From: Scatomonas sp963928055 | GTDB taxonomy: Bacteria > Bacillota > Clostridia > Lachnospirales > Lachnospiraceae | Assembly: GCA_963928055.1 (NCBI GenBank) | Contig: CAWVDN010000001.1 | Span: 124,001 to 188,000, forward strand | Direction of reading: 5' to 3' | Length of the DNA stretch: 64,000 nt | Shown: positions 16,980 through 25,813 of the stretch, one piece after another | Layout: each line of letters opens with the position of its first letter | Numbering within the stretch: the stretch's first letter is position 1 | Notes under the pieces: model-generated | The model's database searches: none | What the model saw: the letters and a program-made list of their open reading frames with translations, nothing else | What the model was told of the DNA's origin: nothing | Position numbers and translations under genes: made by a program

Positions 16980-18260
16980 TTACTGCCGCAGGCTGTCCAG
17001 ATCCCTGTAGAAATCCGGGTAGGAGATATTTACACACTCCGCGTTCCGGATCTCCGTTTCCCCTTCTGCCGCCAGAGCGGCTATGGTAAAGGACATGGCG
17101 ATGCGGTGATCCAGGCAGCTGTCGATGACCGCCCCGTGAAGGGGCCGCCCGCCCCGGATGATCATGCCGTCCTCGGTGCCGGTGACGTCCGCGCCCATGG
17201 CGGAAAGGCTTTCCACCAGGATGGCCAGCCGGTCGGATTCCTTGACCCGGAGTTCCCCGGCGTCCCGGATCACAGTGGTGCCCTCTGCGAAAGACGCCAG
17301 CACGGCGATCACCGGAAGCTCATCAATGAGAGTAGGGATCAGCGCGCCTTCGATGGTAGTGCCGTGAAGCGCGCTGTTGCGGATCAGCAGGTCCGCGGCC
17401 GGTTCCCCGCCGGAAACGGTCTTGTTTAAAAGCTCCGCCTTTCCCCCCATGGCCCGGATGACCCGCAGGATCCCGTCCCTGGTGGGGTTGACGCCCACAT
17501 GTTTCAGCAGGATCTCCGAACCGGGGATCAGAAGACCGGCTGCCAGAAAATAGGCGGCGGAGGAGATGTCCCCGGGCACAGCGACGCTGCCGCCGCGAAG
17601 ATCCGGCTCCGGCAGTACGGAGGCGGTGGCGCCGGAGGTTTCTACCTTTCCGCCGAAATACCGCAGCATCAGTTCTGTGTGATTTCTTGAAAGGGAAGGT
17701 TCCGTGACGGAGGTCACGCCGTCCCCGTAGAGGCCCGCCAGCAGAACGCAGGACTTCACCTGGGCGGAGGCCACCGGAGAATCGTAGTGGATCCCCTGCA
17801 GCGGACGTCCCTGAATGTCCAGGGGCGCGCAGTCATTGGATTCCAGGCTTTCCACGGAGGCGCCCATGGCGCGCAGGGGCCGGATGATCCTGCCCATGGG
17901 GCGTTTTCGGATGGAAGCGTCCCCGGTGATCCGGCTGGAAAAGGTCTGTCCCGCCAGAATGCCGGAGAGCAGCCGCACGGTGGTCCCGCTGTTGCCGCAG
18001 TCCAGAACGGAATCCGGGGCGGAAAGACCGTGAAGCCCTTTCCCGTGGACCAGGATCCTTTCCGGATCCGCTTCGATGGAGATACCCAGGCGGCGGAAAC
18101 AGTCAATGGTGGACAGACAGTCGGCGCCCTCCAGAAAATGCGTGATCTCTGTGTCGCCTCTGGACAGGGAGCCCAGCATGACCGCCCGGTGGGAGATGGA
18201 TTTATCTCCGGGGATCCGCAGTTCTCCCTTCAGGGGTGTATGTATGCCTTTTTGTTTCAT
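16980..18260 (-). CDS. aroA: 3-phosphoshikimate 1-carboxyvinyltransferase (EPSP synthase)
   Basis: This 426-residue enzyme of the shikimate pathway joins shikimate 3-phosphate with phosphoenolpyruvate. Motifs are complete: PGDKSISHRAVML near residue 18, LDCGNSGTTVRLLSG near 92, and RVKESDRLAI near 337, with HRIAMSFTIAAL toward the end. It is the third gene of the minus-strand aroF-tyrA-aroA operon, 19 bases after tyrA, and supplies chorismate precursors for aromatic amino acids. I did not judge glyphosate class from the sequence. Confidence 0.95.
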   Translation of the reverse strand: MKQKGIHTPLKGELRIPGDKSISHRAVMLGSLSRGDTEITHFLEGADCLSTIDCFRRLGISIEADPERILVHGKGLHGLSAPDSVLDCGNSGTTVRLLSGILAGQTFSSRITGDASIRKRPMGRIIRPLRAMGASVESLESNDCAPLDIQGRPLQGIHYDSPVASAQVKSCVLLAGLYGDGVTSVTEPSLSRNHTELMLRYFGGKVETSGATASVLPEPDLRGGSVAVPGDISSAAYFLAAGLLIPGSEILLKHVGVNPTRDGILRVIRAMGGKAELLNKTVSGGEPAADLLIRNSALHGTTIEGALIPTLIDELPVIAVLASFAEGTTVIRDAGELRVKESDRLAILVESLSAMGADVTGTEDGMIIRGGRPLHGAVIDSCLDHRIAMSFTIAALAAEGETEIRNAECVNISYPDFYRDLDSLRQ

Positions 18261-18279
18261 AAAAATCCTTCCTCCCTTT

Positions 18280-19371
18280 CTAGCTGCGGCGATGGACCCT
18301 GTAATTTCGGTCCTTCAGAATCCGCACTGCCTTTTCACAGGAATCGCCATCGTAAAACTCGATCCGCAGCACGCCTTCCTCAAATTCCCGATTGTGAAGG
18401 ATGCCGATGTTTTTAATGTTGAGGCCGTTCATAGCCAGGAGCGTGGTAATGGTGGCTATGCCGCCGGCCTCATCATAAATATCGCAGTAGAGGACGAATT
18501 CTCTGGAGGTGGGGCCGGAGGTCACGTCGCTCAGGGAATCCCGATAATCCTTGGCGGAAGAAAAAAGCTCCCTCAAACCGGCCCCGTCGCCTTTTTCCAC
18601 CAGGTATCTTGCCTGAAAAAGGAGACGGATGTACTCGTCCAATACCTGTGAGATCTGCTCCGGATTGGAAAGGCAGATCTGCTCCCACATTTCCGGGGAG
18701 GAGGAAGCGATCCGGGTAATGTCCCGGAAGCCTCCGGCTGCCAGCAGCTTCATCCGTTCCTCCGGAGTGTCCAGCCGGGCTACGGCGCCTACCAGACAGG
18801 AAGCGGCAATGTGGGGCAGATGGCTTACCGCCGCCACGATATAATCATGCTCCTCGGGGGTCAGCACCAGGGGGATGGACCCCAGAGAGGCGGCCAGGTC
18901 CACATATTCGGAAACCTTCGCCAGGGGAACATTTCCGGCGGGGGTGATGACATAGTAAGCGTTTTCCAGCAGATAATCCGTGGAGCTGGAAAAACCGGTC
19001 TTTTCCGAACCGGCCATGGGGTGGCCGCCGATGAAATTGGCGGTGAGCCCCAGCTTTTCCACCTCCCTGTGGATCTCGCCTTTGACGCTGCCCACGTCCG
19101 TGATCACGCAGTCCGGACGGATGATCTCTTTTAAAAAAGGCAGATAGGTCAGGTTTGTCTGCACCGGAGCGCAGAGAAAAATATAATCGCATTCTCCGAG
19201 CCGGGGATCCCGCTCCCTACAGGCGCTGTGAATCACACCGGCGGAGAGGGCTTCCTCCAGCGTACTCTGAGAGCGGACGTAAGCCATCAGCTCGTAGTCC
19301 GGATGGAATTTCCGCAGGGCCCTGGCGATGGATCCGCCGATGAGGCCCAGGCCGATAAAACCGATCTTCAT
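18280..19371 (-). CDS. tyrA: Prephenate dehydrogenase with C-terminal ACT domain
   Basis: The enzyme oxidatively decarboxylates prephenate to 4-hydroxyphenylpyruvate for tyrosine synthesis. I start it at the ATG at 19371 (363 residues), where the Rossmann motif begins (MKIGFIGLGLIGGS); a longer open frame upstream runs into aroF and is not supported. The catalytic-region motif GGHPMAGSEKTGF is near residue 115. The C-terminal stretch from about 290 (YDEAGGIATITTLLAMNGLN) looks like an ACT regulatory domain, so feedback inhibition by tyrosine is likely. It is 8 bases downstream of aroF. Confidence 0.94.
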   Translation of the reverse strand: MKIGFIGLGLIGGSIARALRKFHPDYELMAYVRSQSTLEEALSAGVIHSACRERDPRLGECDYIFLCAPVQTNLTYLPFLKEIIRPDCVITDVGSVKGEIHREVEKLGLTANFIGGHPMAGSEKTGFSSSTDYLLENAYYVITPAGNVPLAKVSEYVDLAASLGSIPLVLTPEEHDYIVAAVSHLPHIAASCLVGAVARLDTPEERMKLLAAGGFRDITRIASSSPEMWEQICLSNPEQISQVLDEYIRLLFQARYLVEKGDGAGLRELFSSAKDYRDSLSDVTSGPTSREFVLYCDIYDEAGGIATITTLLAMNGLNIKNIGILHNREFEEGVLRIEFYDGDSCEKAVRILKDRNYRVHRRS

Positions 19372-19379
19372 AGGGAACC

Positions 19380-20393
19380 TCACAGTCTGCGGCCGGACAG
19401 CTTCCGGTAGCCTTCCAGTTCCTCCATCAGCTGCCGGAAGGCCGGGAAGGTCAGGGACTGGGGACCGTCGGAAAGGGCATGTTCCGGGTCGTTGTGGACC
19501 TCGATCATGAGACCGTCCGCCCCGCAGGCCACCGCCGCTTTTGCCAGGGGCGGCACGTAGGCGCATACGCCGGTAGCGTGGCTGGGATCTACGATGATGG
19601 GCAGATGGGATTTCTGACGGATCACCGGCACCGCGCTAAGATCCAGGGTGTTTCTGGTGGAGGTTTCATAGGTGCGGATCCCCCGCTCGCAGAGGACTAC
19701 GTTGGGATTTCCCTCAGAGATAATATATTCCGCCGCGTTCAGCCACTCGTCGATGGTGGCCGCCAGACCTCTTTTCAGCAGCACCGGCATACCGGAGCGT
19801 CCGGCCTCCCGGAGCAGCTGAAAGTTCTGCATATTGCGGGCGCCGATCTGCAGCATGTCCACGTATTTGGCGGCAGCCTCGATGGCCGCTTCGCTGATGA
19901 CCTCGCAGATGGTGCAGAGATCATATTCCCTGCCGGCCTCCGCCATGTACCGCAGGCCTTCCTCCTCCAGTCCCTGGAAGGAATAGGGGGAGGTCCTGGG
20001 TTTGTAGGCGCCGCCCCGAACGAACTGGGCGCCGGCTTTTTTTACCTCCCGGGCAATGGTCATGAGCTGCTCCTCGGTTTCCACCGCGCAGGGACCGGCC
20101 ATGATGGTCAGGGTGTCCGGTCCGATCTCGTGATTCTTTACACGGACCCTGGAGGGCTCCGGATGGAATTTCCGGTTGGAAAGCTTGTAGCTTTCCGTAA
20201 TAGGTACCAGCTTGTCCACCCAGGGAAGGATGGTCAGATTTTCATTGGATAATTTTGTTTTGTCGCCCACCACGCCGATGATGGTGACTTCCTGCCCCTG
20301 GGAGAGATGGGTTTCCAGCCCCTTTTCACGGACCAGCCGGGTGACCCGCTCCACCGCGTCCCTGGGAGCGTTGGGTTTCATAACGATGATCAT
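19380..20393 (-). CDS. aroF: 3-deoxy-7-phosphoheptulonate synthase (DAHP synthase)
   Basis: This 337-residue enzyme condenses phosphoenolpyruvate and erythrose 4-phosphate, the entry step of the shikimate pathway. An N-terminal ferredoxin-like domain (about residues 1-65, MIIVMKPNAPRDAVERV) precedes the TIM barrel, the arrangement of type I-beta enzymes such as the Thermotoga one. Barrel motifs include GPCAVETEEQL near residue 98, RGGAYKPRTSPYSFQG near 126 and DPSHATG near 272. It is the first gene of the minus-strand aromatic operon. The N-terminal domain is where tyrosine or phenylalanine feedback acts in relatives. Confidence 0.95.
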   Translation of the reverse strand: MIIVMKPNAPRDAVERVTRLVREKGLETHLSQGQEVTIIGVVGDKTKLSNENLTILPWVDKLVPITESYKLSNRKFHPEPSRVRVKNHEIGPDTLTIMAGPCAVETEEQLMTIAREVKKAGAQFVRGGAYKPRTSPYSFQGLEEEGLRYMAEAGREYDLCTICEVISEAAIEAAAKYVDMLQIGARNMQNFQLLREAGRSGMPVLLKRGLAATIDEWLNAAEYIISEGNPNVVLCERGIRTYETSTRNTLDLSAVPVIRQKSHLPIIVDPSHATGVCAYVPPLAKAAVACGADGLMIEVHNDPEHALSDGPQSLTFPAFRQLMEELEGYRKLSGRRL

Positions 20394-20443
20394 GAGTGTA
20401 TCCTCTCTGTACTTACAATTTTATGGGAAAAGTTCCCGCATTC

Positions 20444-20472
20444 ATTCTATGACAAAGGAAAGAAAAAGTCAA
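20444..20472 (-). promoter_or_regulatory. Predicted SigA promoter for aroF-tyrA-aroA
   Basis: On the minus strand TTGACT (20472-20467) and TAGAAT (20449-20444) are separated by exactly 17 bases, with the -10 about 50 bases before the aroF start. Confidence 0.78.
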
Positions 20473-20479
20473 CGATTTA

Positions 20480-20508
20480 TCAGTTTAAAGTTTGAAAGTT
20501 TAAACTGA
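20480..20508. promoter_or_regulatory. Perfect inverted repeat upstream of the aroF promoter
   Basis: TCAGTTTAAA (20480-20489) and TTTAAACTGA (20499-20508) are exact complements around a 9-base spacer, 7 bases upstream of the aroF -35 box and about 45 bases upstream of the promoter for the EF-G-like gene. The size and symmetry suit a dimeric regulator's operator. Internally the unit AGTTTAA/AGTTTGA repeats in tandem. Confidence 0.6.
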
Positions 20509-20553
20509 AAAAGCGGAAAGCCGGGATTGTTTTGGCAAAATTTCATATTTTTA

Positions 20554-20582
20554 TTGATAAATTCCAAAAAATTTAGTAGAAT
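20554..20582 (+). promoter_or_regulatory. Predicted SigA promoter for the EF-G-like gene
   Basis: TTGATA (20554-20559) and TAGAAT (20577-20582) are separated by 17 bases. The ATG follows about 50 bases later after GGGAGG. Confidence 0.78.
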
Positions 20583-20633
20583 ATACACATGGCAAAATGA
20601 TATTGCTGAGAATCAGATTGGGAGGTAATACAT

Positions 20634-22724
20634 ATGGACGTTTTCAGAACTGACAGAATCAGAAATGTGGTGCTCCTTGGCCACGGCGGATCAGGAAAGA
20701 CTACGCTGGTGGAGGCTATGGCTTATCTTTCCGGAATCACAAATCGTCTCGGAAAGGTCGCGGATGGCAACACCGTCAGCGATTTTGATAAAGAAGAGAT
20801 CAAACGTAAATTTTCCATTTCCACTTCGATCATTCCCGTGGAGTGGGGCAAGGTAAAGATCAATGTGCTGGACACCCCCGGCTTCTTTGATTTTGTAGGC
20901 GAGGCCGAGGAGGCGGCAGCCGCCGCGGACGCAGCCATCATCGTGGTCTCCGGAAAAGCCGGCGTGCAGGTGGGGACCCAGAAAGCATGGGATCTCTGCG
21001 AGCGCTATAAACTGCCCAGAATGATCTTTGTAACCGACATGGATATCGACAATGTCAGCTACCGGAAGGTTGTGGAGCAGCTGCAGGAGCTGTACGGAAA
21101 GCGGATCGCTCCTCTGCACATGCCCATCCGGGAAAACGAAAAGTTTGTGGGATATATCAATATCGTAAAGAACAAGGGCCGCCGCTATATCGACAAGGCG
21201 GGAAAAGAAGAGTGCGAGATCCCCGAGTACTCCAAAGAGTATCTGGAAAAATACCGGGAAGCTCTTATGGAATCCGTGGCGGAGACCAGCGAGGAATTTA
21301 TGGACCGGTATTTCGGCGGGGAGGAATTTTCTGTGGCGGAGATCTCCGCGGCCCTGGCCACCAACGTAGGGGACGGCAGCCTGGTTCCCGTGTGCATGGG
21401 ATCTCCCGTAAACCTGCGGGGCGTTTCCAATCTGCTGGATGACATCGTAGGCTATTTCCCGGATCCTTCCCAGAGAGAGAAGGCCGGACTGGATCAGAGC
21501 AGCGGAGCTGTTTTCGACGCCAACTATGATTTCCAGAAAACCAAGAGCGCCTTTATTTTCAAGACCATCGCGGATCCTTTCCTGGGCAAGTATTCCCTGA
21601 TCAAGGTGTGCTCCGGCGTTGTGAAAAATGACGACACCCTCTATAACGTGACCCAGGACAAGGAAGAAAAACTCAGCAAACTGTATGTGCTCCAGGGCAG
21701 CAAGCCTATGGAGGTTCCGGAGCTGCATGCCGGCGATATCGGCGCCATCGCCAAGCTGGGGGACGCCAAGACCGGAGATTCCCTGGCCACCAAGGCCCAT
21801 CCCATTTCCTACGGACCGGTGATGGTATCCAAACCCTATACGGCCAAGCGGTATAAACCGAAAAACAAAGGGGATGTGGATAAGATTTCCCAGGCCTTTG
21901 CCAGAATGATGTCGGAGGACCTGACCATGAAGGCGGTGAACGATTCCGCCAACCATCAGACGCTGATCTACGGCATCGGCGATCAGCATATCGACATCAT
22001 CGTTAGCAAGCTGCAGGAGCGCTACAAAGTCGAGGTAGAGCTGTCCCAGCCCAAGGTGGCTTTCCGGGAGACCATCCGCAAAAAATCCGATGTGGAATCC
22101 AAATATAAAAAGCAGTCCGGCGGCCATGGCCAGTACGGTCATGTAAAGATGCGGTTTGAGCCCTCCGGGGACCTGGAGACTCCCTTCGTATTTGAACAGC
22201 AGGTAGTAGGCGGGGCGGTGCCCAAGAACTACTTCCCGGCAGTGGAAAAAGGACTGGCGGAATCTGTACAGTCCGGACCTCTGGCAGCCTATCCGGTAGT
22301 AGGCGTAAAGGCAGTTCTGTACGATGGTTCCTACCATCCGGTAGATTCCTCGGAGATGGCCTTTAAGACCGCTACCATGATGGCCTTTAAGAAGGGATTT
22401 ATGGAGGCCAGTCCGGTTCTCCTGGAGCCCATCGTCACCATGAAGGTCACGGTACCGGATAAGTATACCGGCGACGTCATGGGCGACCTGAACAAGCGGA
22501 GAGGCCGGGTGCTGGGCATGAACCCGGAGCAGGGCGGAAATACGGTGATCGAGGCGGAAGTTCCGGAACTGGAGATCTACGGATATTCCACCAATCTCCG
22601 TTCCATGACCGGCGGAAGCGGAGATTTCTCCTATGCCTTTGCCCGCTACGAGCAGGCTCCCTCCGATGTACAGGAGAGGGAAGTGGCCGCCAGAGCCAGC
22701 AAACTGACACAGATCGAAGAATGA
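20634..22724 (+). CDS. Elongation factor G-like translational GTPase
   Basis: This 696-residue protein has the five-domain layout of EF-G. The P loop is GHGGSGKT (residues 16-23), unlike the AHIDAGKT of canonical EF-G. G3 is DTPGFFDF near residue 81, and the G4 position reads TDMD (134-137) instead of NKxD. Domain II, an EF-G-type domain IV (QSGGHGQYGHVKMRFEP near 497, then NYFPAVEKGL) and domain V (RRGRVLGMNPEQGG near 623) are present. It is probably the divergent FusA2/EF-G-II paralogue rather than the main elongation factor, which normally sits with rpsL/rpsG/tuf. It is monocistronic, with its own promoter and terminator. Its cellular role is not settled for the family. Confidence 0.88.
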   Translation: MDVFRTDRIRNVVLLGHGGSGKTTLVEAMAYLSGITNRLGKVADGNTVSDFDKEEIKRKFSISTSIIPVEWGKVKINVLDTPGFFDFVGEAEEAAAAADAAIIVVSGKAGVQVGTQKAWDLCERYKLPRMIFVTDMDIDNVSYRKVVEQLQELYGKRIAPLHMPIRENEKFVGYINIVKNKGRRYIDKAGKEECEIPEYSKEYLEKYREALMESVAETSEEFMDRYFGGEEFSVAEISAALATNVGDGSLVPVCMGSPVNLRGVSNLLDDIVGYFPDPSQREKAGLDQSSGAVFDANYDFQKTKSAFIFKTIADPFLGKYSLIKVCSGVVKNDDTLYNVTQDKEEKLSKLYVLQGSKPMEVPELHAGDIGAIAKLGDAKTGDSLATKAHPISYGPVMVSKPYTAKRYKPKNKGDVDKISQAFARMMSEDLTMKAVNDSANHQTLIYGIGDQHIDIIVSKLQERYKVEVELSQPKVAFRETIRKKSDVESKYKKQSGGHGQYGHVKMRFEPSGDLETPFVFEQQVVGGAVPKNYFPAVEKGLAESVQSGPLAAYPVVGVKAVLYDGSYHPVDSSEMAFKTATMMAFKKGFMEASPVLLEPIVTMKVTVPDKYTGDVMGDLNKRRGRVLGMNPEQGGNTVIEAEVPELEIYGYSTNLRSMTGGSGDFSYAFARYEQAPSDVQEREVAARASKLTQIEE

Positions 22725-22740
22725 TCCTTCCCGTGAAAAG

Positions 22741-22775
22741 AAAGAGCGTGGGCGCTTCGGCGTTCACGCTCTTTT
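22741..22775 (+). terminator. Rho-independent terminator after the EF-G-like gene
   Basis: The arms aaagagcgtg (22741-22750) and cacgctcttt (22765-22774) enclose an inner CGC-TTCG-GCG stem-loop and are followed by T residues. Confidence 0.92.
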
Positions 22776-22788
22776 TGCAGGTATTTTC

Positions 22789-22817
22789 TTGACAATAAAG
22801 AAATGGATACCTATAAT
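22789..22817 (+). promoter_or_regulatory. Consensus SigA promoter for leuS
   Basis: TTGACA (22789-22794) and TATAAT (22812-22817) are both perfect consensus, with exactly 17 bases between. A short leader hairpin (gcccct/aggggc, 22833-22847) lies before the ribosome binding site. There is no room for a T-box leader. Confidence 0.9.
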
Positions 22818-22874
22818 GGCTTTATGAGCTTTGCCCCTGAAAGGGGCATTTTATCTGACAGGAGGACAACAAAA

Positions 22875-25289
22875 ATGGCAGAAGCCTTTAATCACAGAGC
22901 CATTGAGAAGAAATGGAGAGAAAACTGGGAGAAGCATCCCATTAATGTAAATGACGGGAAAAAGCCCAAGTATTACTGTCTGGACATGTTCCCCTATCCC
23001 TCCGGAAACGGCCTGCATGTAGGCCATTGGAGGGGCTACGTGATCTCCGACGTCTGGAGCCGCTACAAGCTGATGCACGGCTACTACGTGATCCATCCCA
23101 TGGGCTGGGACGCCTTCGGCCTTCCGGCGGAGAATTACGCCATCAAAATGGGGGTCCATCCCGCCAAATCCACGGCGGAGAACGTGGCCAACATTAAGAA
23201 ACAGATCCAGGATATCGCCGCCATCTATGACTGGGATATGGAGCTGAACACCACAGATCCCAAGTTCTACAAATGGACCCAGTGGATCTTTGTGCAGATG
23301 TTTAAAAAAGGTCTGGCTTACGAGAAGGAGTTCCCCATTAACTGGTGTCCTTCCTGCAAGACCGGTCTTGCCAACGAGGAAGTGGTCAACGGCCGCTGCG
23401 AGCGCTGCGGCGCGGAGGTGACCAAAAAGAACCTCCGCCAGTGGATGCTGCGGATCACCAAGTACGCGGACCGTCTGCTGAACGATCTGGACAAGCTGGA
23501 CTGGCCGGAGAAGGTAAAGAAGATGCAGACCGACTGGATCGGCAAATCCTACGGCGCGGAAGTGGATTTCCCCATTGAGGGCAGGGAGGAGAAGATCACC
23601 GTCTACACCACCAGACCGGATACTCTCCACGGAGCCACCTTTATGGTGCTGTCCCCGGAGCATGCCCTGGCCAAGGAGCTGGCCACCCCGGAAAACCGGG
23701 AGGCTGTGGAAAAATATATTTACGACGCGTCCATGAAGTCCAATGTGGACCGGATGCAGGCCAAGGAAAAGACCGGCGTCTTTACCGGAAGCTACGCCAT
23801 TAACCCTCTGAATCAGAAAAAGGTTCCCATCTGGCTTTCCGACTACGTGCTGGCCGATTACGGAACCGGCGCCATTATGTGTGTGCCCGCCCATGACGAC
23901 CGTGACTTTGAGTTCGCCAAAAAGTTCGGCCTGCCCATTGTGCAGGTCATCGCCAAGGACGGAAAAGAGATCCAGAACATGACCGAGGCTTACACCGAGG
24001 CTTCCGGCACCATGATCAATTCCGGTGAGTGGAACGGCATGGAATCCTCCGTGCTGAAGAAGGAAGCTCCCCATATGATCGAGGAGAAGGGCTTCGGCCG
24101 CAAGACCGTAAACTACAAGCTCCGGGACTGGGTATTCTCCCGTCAGAGATACTGGGGCGAGCCCATTCCCATCATCCATTGCCCCCACTGCGGCAACGTG
24201 CCGGTGCCGGAGGATCAGCTTCCTCTGATGCTGCCGGAGGTAAAGAGCTATCAGCCCACGGGAACCGGGGAATCGCCTCTGGCTGCCATTGACGAGTGGG
24301 TGAACTGCAAATGCCCGGTCTGCGGGGCCGACGCCAAGCGGGAGACCAACACCATGCCCCAGTGGGCAGGTTCCTCCTGGTATTTCCTGCGGTACGTGGA
24401 CAATCACAACGACAAAGAACTGGTCTCCCGGGAGAAGGCGGACAAATATCTTCCCGTGGATATGTACATCGGCGGCGTGGAACACGCGGTGCTGCACCTG
24501 CTGTACTCCAGATTCTATACCAAATTCCTCTGCGATATCGGGGTCATCGATTTTGACGAGCCCTTCCAGAAGCTGTTCAACCAGGGCATGATCACCGGAA
24601 AGAACGGCATCAAGATGAGCAAATCCAAGGGAAATGTGGTTTCCCCGGACGATCTGGTGCGGGACTATGGCTGCGATTCCCTGAGAATGTACGAGCTCTT
24701 CGTGGGGCCGCCGGAGCTGGACGCCGAGTGGGACGACCGGGGCATCGACGGAGTCAACCGTTTCCTGAAGAGATTCTGGAACCTGGCTCTTGACAGCCTG
24801 GAGGCCGGCGCGGCCGAGACTCCCGAGATGGTGAAGCTCCGCCACCGGCTGGTCCACGACGTAACCCAGAGACTGGAAAGCTTCAGCCTCAACACGGTGA
24901 TCTCCGCCTTTATGGAGTACAACAATAAGCTCATTGACCTGGCCAAGAAGACCGGAGGCATCGACCGGGAGACCATCGAAACCTTTACCCGGCTGCTGGC
25001 GCCCTTCGCCCCCCATGTGGCGGAGGAGCTGTGGGAGCGCTATGGCCACACCGAGACCATCTTCCATGAGAAGTGGCCGGAGCACGATGAGGAAGCCATG
25101 AAGGACGACACCGTGGAGATCCCGGTACAGATCAACGGCAAGACCCGGGCGGTGGTAAACGTGGCCCGAGACATTGCCAAGGAAGAGGCCATTGCCGCGG
25201 GAAAAGAAGCGGTAAAAGAAAAACTTACCGGAAACATCGTAAAGGAGATTTATGTGCCTGGAAAGATCATTAACATTGTAATGAAATGA
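22875..25289 (+). CDS. leuS: Leucyl-tRNA synthetase
   Basis: This 804-residue class I synthetase charges tRNA-Leu. I place the start at the ATG at 22875 (MAEAFNHRAIEKKW) behind AGGAGG; an upstream in-frame ATG at 22803 overlaps the promoter. The HIGH-like motif is HVGH in PYPSGNGLHVGHWRGY near residue 45. The editing (CP1) domain occupies roughly 220-410, with TTRPDTLHGATFMVLSPEH and GTGAIMCVPAHDDRD. The catalytic loop is KMSKSKGNVVSPDD near residue 580. An anticodon-binding domain and a C-terminal LeuS domain follow. A terminator lies downstream. Confidence 0.97.
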   Translation: MAEAFNHRAIEKKWRENWEKHPINVNDGKKPKYYCLDMFPYPSGNGLHVGHWRGYVISDVWSRYKLMHGYYVIHPMGWDAFGLPAENYAIKMGVHPAKSTAENVANIKKQIQDIAAIYDWDMELNTTDPKFYKWTQWIFVQMFKKGLAYEKEFPINWCPSCKTGLANEEVVNGRCERCGAEVTKKNLRQWMLRITKYADRLLNDLDKLDWPEKVKKMQTDWIGKSYGAEVDFPIEGREEKITVYTTRPDTLHGATFMVLSPEHALAKELATPENREAVEKYIYDASMKSNVDRMQAKEKTGVFTGSYAINPLNQKKVPIWLSDYVLADYGTGAIMCVPAHDDRDFEFAKKFGLPIVQVIAKDGKEIQNMTEAYTEASGTMINSGEWNGMESSVLKKEAPHMIEEKGFGRKTVNYKLRDWVFSRQRYWGEPIPIIHCPHCGNVPVPEDQLPLMLPEVKSYQPTGTGESPLAAIDEWVNCKCPVCGADAKRETNTMPQWAGSSWYFLRYVDNHNDKELVSREKADKYLPVDMYIGGVEHAVLHLLYSRFYTKFLCDIGVIDFDEPFQKLFNQGMITGKNGIKMSKSKGNVVSPDDLVRDYGCDSLRMYELFVGPPELDAEWDDRGIDGVNRFLKRFWNLALDSLEAGAAETPEMVKLRHRLVHDVTQRLESFSLNTVISAFMEYNNKLIDLAKKTGGIDRETIETFTRLLAPFAPHVAEELWERYGHTETIFHEKWPEHDEEAMKDDTVEIPVQINGKTRAVVNVARDIAKEEAIAAGKEAVKEKLTGNIVKEIYVPGKIINIVMK

Positions 25290-25350
25290 TTTGAGCGGAA
25301 ATCGCACAGCGGAAACGGAGCGCATATTTCAAAAGAGCATTTGTAAAATG

Positions 25351-25385
25351 ACGCAGACAGTAGATTTATTGTCTGCGTTATTTTT
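25351..25385 (+). terminator. Rho-independent terminator after leuS
   Basis: The arms acgcagaca (25351-25359) and tgtctgcgt (25370-25378) form a perfect 9-bp stem, followed by TATTTTT. Confidence 0.9.
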
Positions 25386-25415
25386 CCGGGCTGTTGGTGT
25401 ACCCTGCGTCATCCG

Positions 25416-25444
25416 TTGACTTTTTCGGGAGGGACTGCTATACT
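25416..25444 (+). promoter_or_regulatory. Predicted SigA promoter for csoR
   Basis: TTGACT (25416-25421) and TATACT (25439-25444) are spaced 17 bases apart, with transcription starting inside or beside the operator that follows. Confidence 0.85.
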
Positions 25445-25448
25445 ACAT

Positions 25449-25464
25449 ATACCCCTAATGGTAT
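25449..25464 (+). promoter_or_regulatory. CsoR-family operator
   Basis: ATACCCCTAATGGTAT carries inverted ATACC/GGTAT ends around a 6-base centre. This resembles the TACC-N-GGTA operators described for CsoR/RcnR-family repressors. It starts 5 bases after the -10 box, where bound protein would block transcription, so csoR is probably autoregulated. Confidence 0.75.
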
Positions 25465-25476
25465 GGAGGTCGTTAT

Positions 25477-25752
25477 ATGAAACAATGCATGGATTCGGCC
25501 AACCTGCACCGCAGACTCGCGAAGATCGTCGGGCAGATCCAGGCCATCGACAGAATGATCGATGAAGACATTCCCTGTGAGGATATCCTTTCCCAGATAA
25601 ACGCCGCCAAATCCGCTCTCAATAAGGCAGGGCAGGTGGTGCTGGAGGGGCATATACGCCATTGCGTCCGGGACGGCATCGAACACGGCGACGCGGAGGC
25701 TACCATTGATAAATTTACCAAAGCGGTGGAACGCTTTGCCAATATGCAGTAA
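25477..25752 (+). CDS. csoR: CsoR/FrmR-family metal-sensing repressor
   Basis: This 91-residue all-helical protein is a DUF156/CsoR-family repressor. The Cu(I)-ligand pattern of true CsoR proteins is present: Cys34 (IPCEDIL), His59 and Cys63 (EGHIRHC). That fits copper sensing better than the two-Cys persulfide sensor CstR or the nickel sensor RcnR. Helix 1 carries the family pattern LHRRLAKIVGQIQAIDRMI. It has its own promoter and operator. No copper ATPase or copper chaperone lies in this window, so any target other than itself must be elsewhere or may be the downstream S66 gene. Confidence 0.88.
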   Translation: MKQCMDSANLHRRLAKIVGQIQAIDRMIDEDIPCEDILSQINAAKSALNKAGQVVLEGHIRHCVRDGIEHGDAEATIDKFTKAVERFANMQ

Positions 25753-25813
25753 ATACAGAGGTTTCAAAGGCAGTCCCCGGGGCTGTCTTTCGCTTTTACA
25801 GGAGGATCGCGTT

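Noticed and set aside
18280..19566. A longer tyrA starting upstream of 19371
   Set aside because: The extra 65 codons overlap the end of aroF and show no family similarity. The Rossmann motif starts at the ATG at 19371.
22725..22874. T-box riboswitch ahead of leuS
   Set aside because: The leader between the consensus promoter and the ATG is only about 50 bases and lacks specifier and T-box sequences.
22851..25325. An 824-codon minus-strand open frame
   Set aside because: It lies entirely opposite leuS, and its sequence has no recognisable family. The leuS frame has all catalytic motifs and its own promoter.
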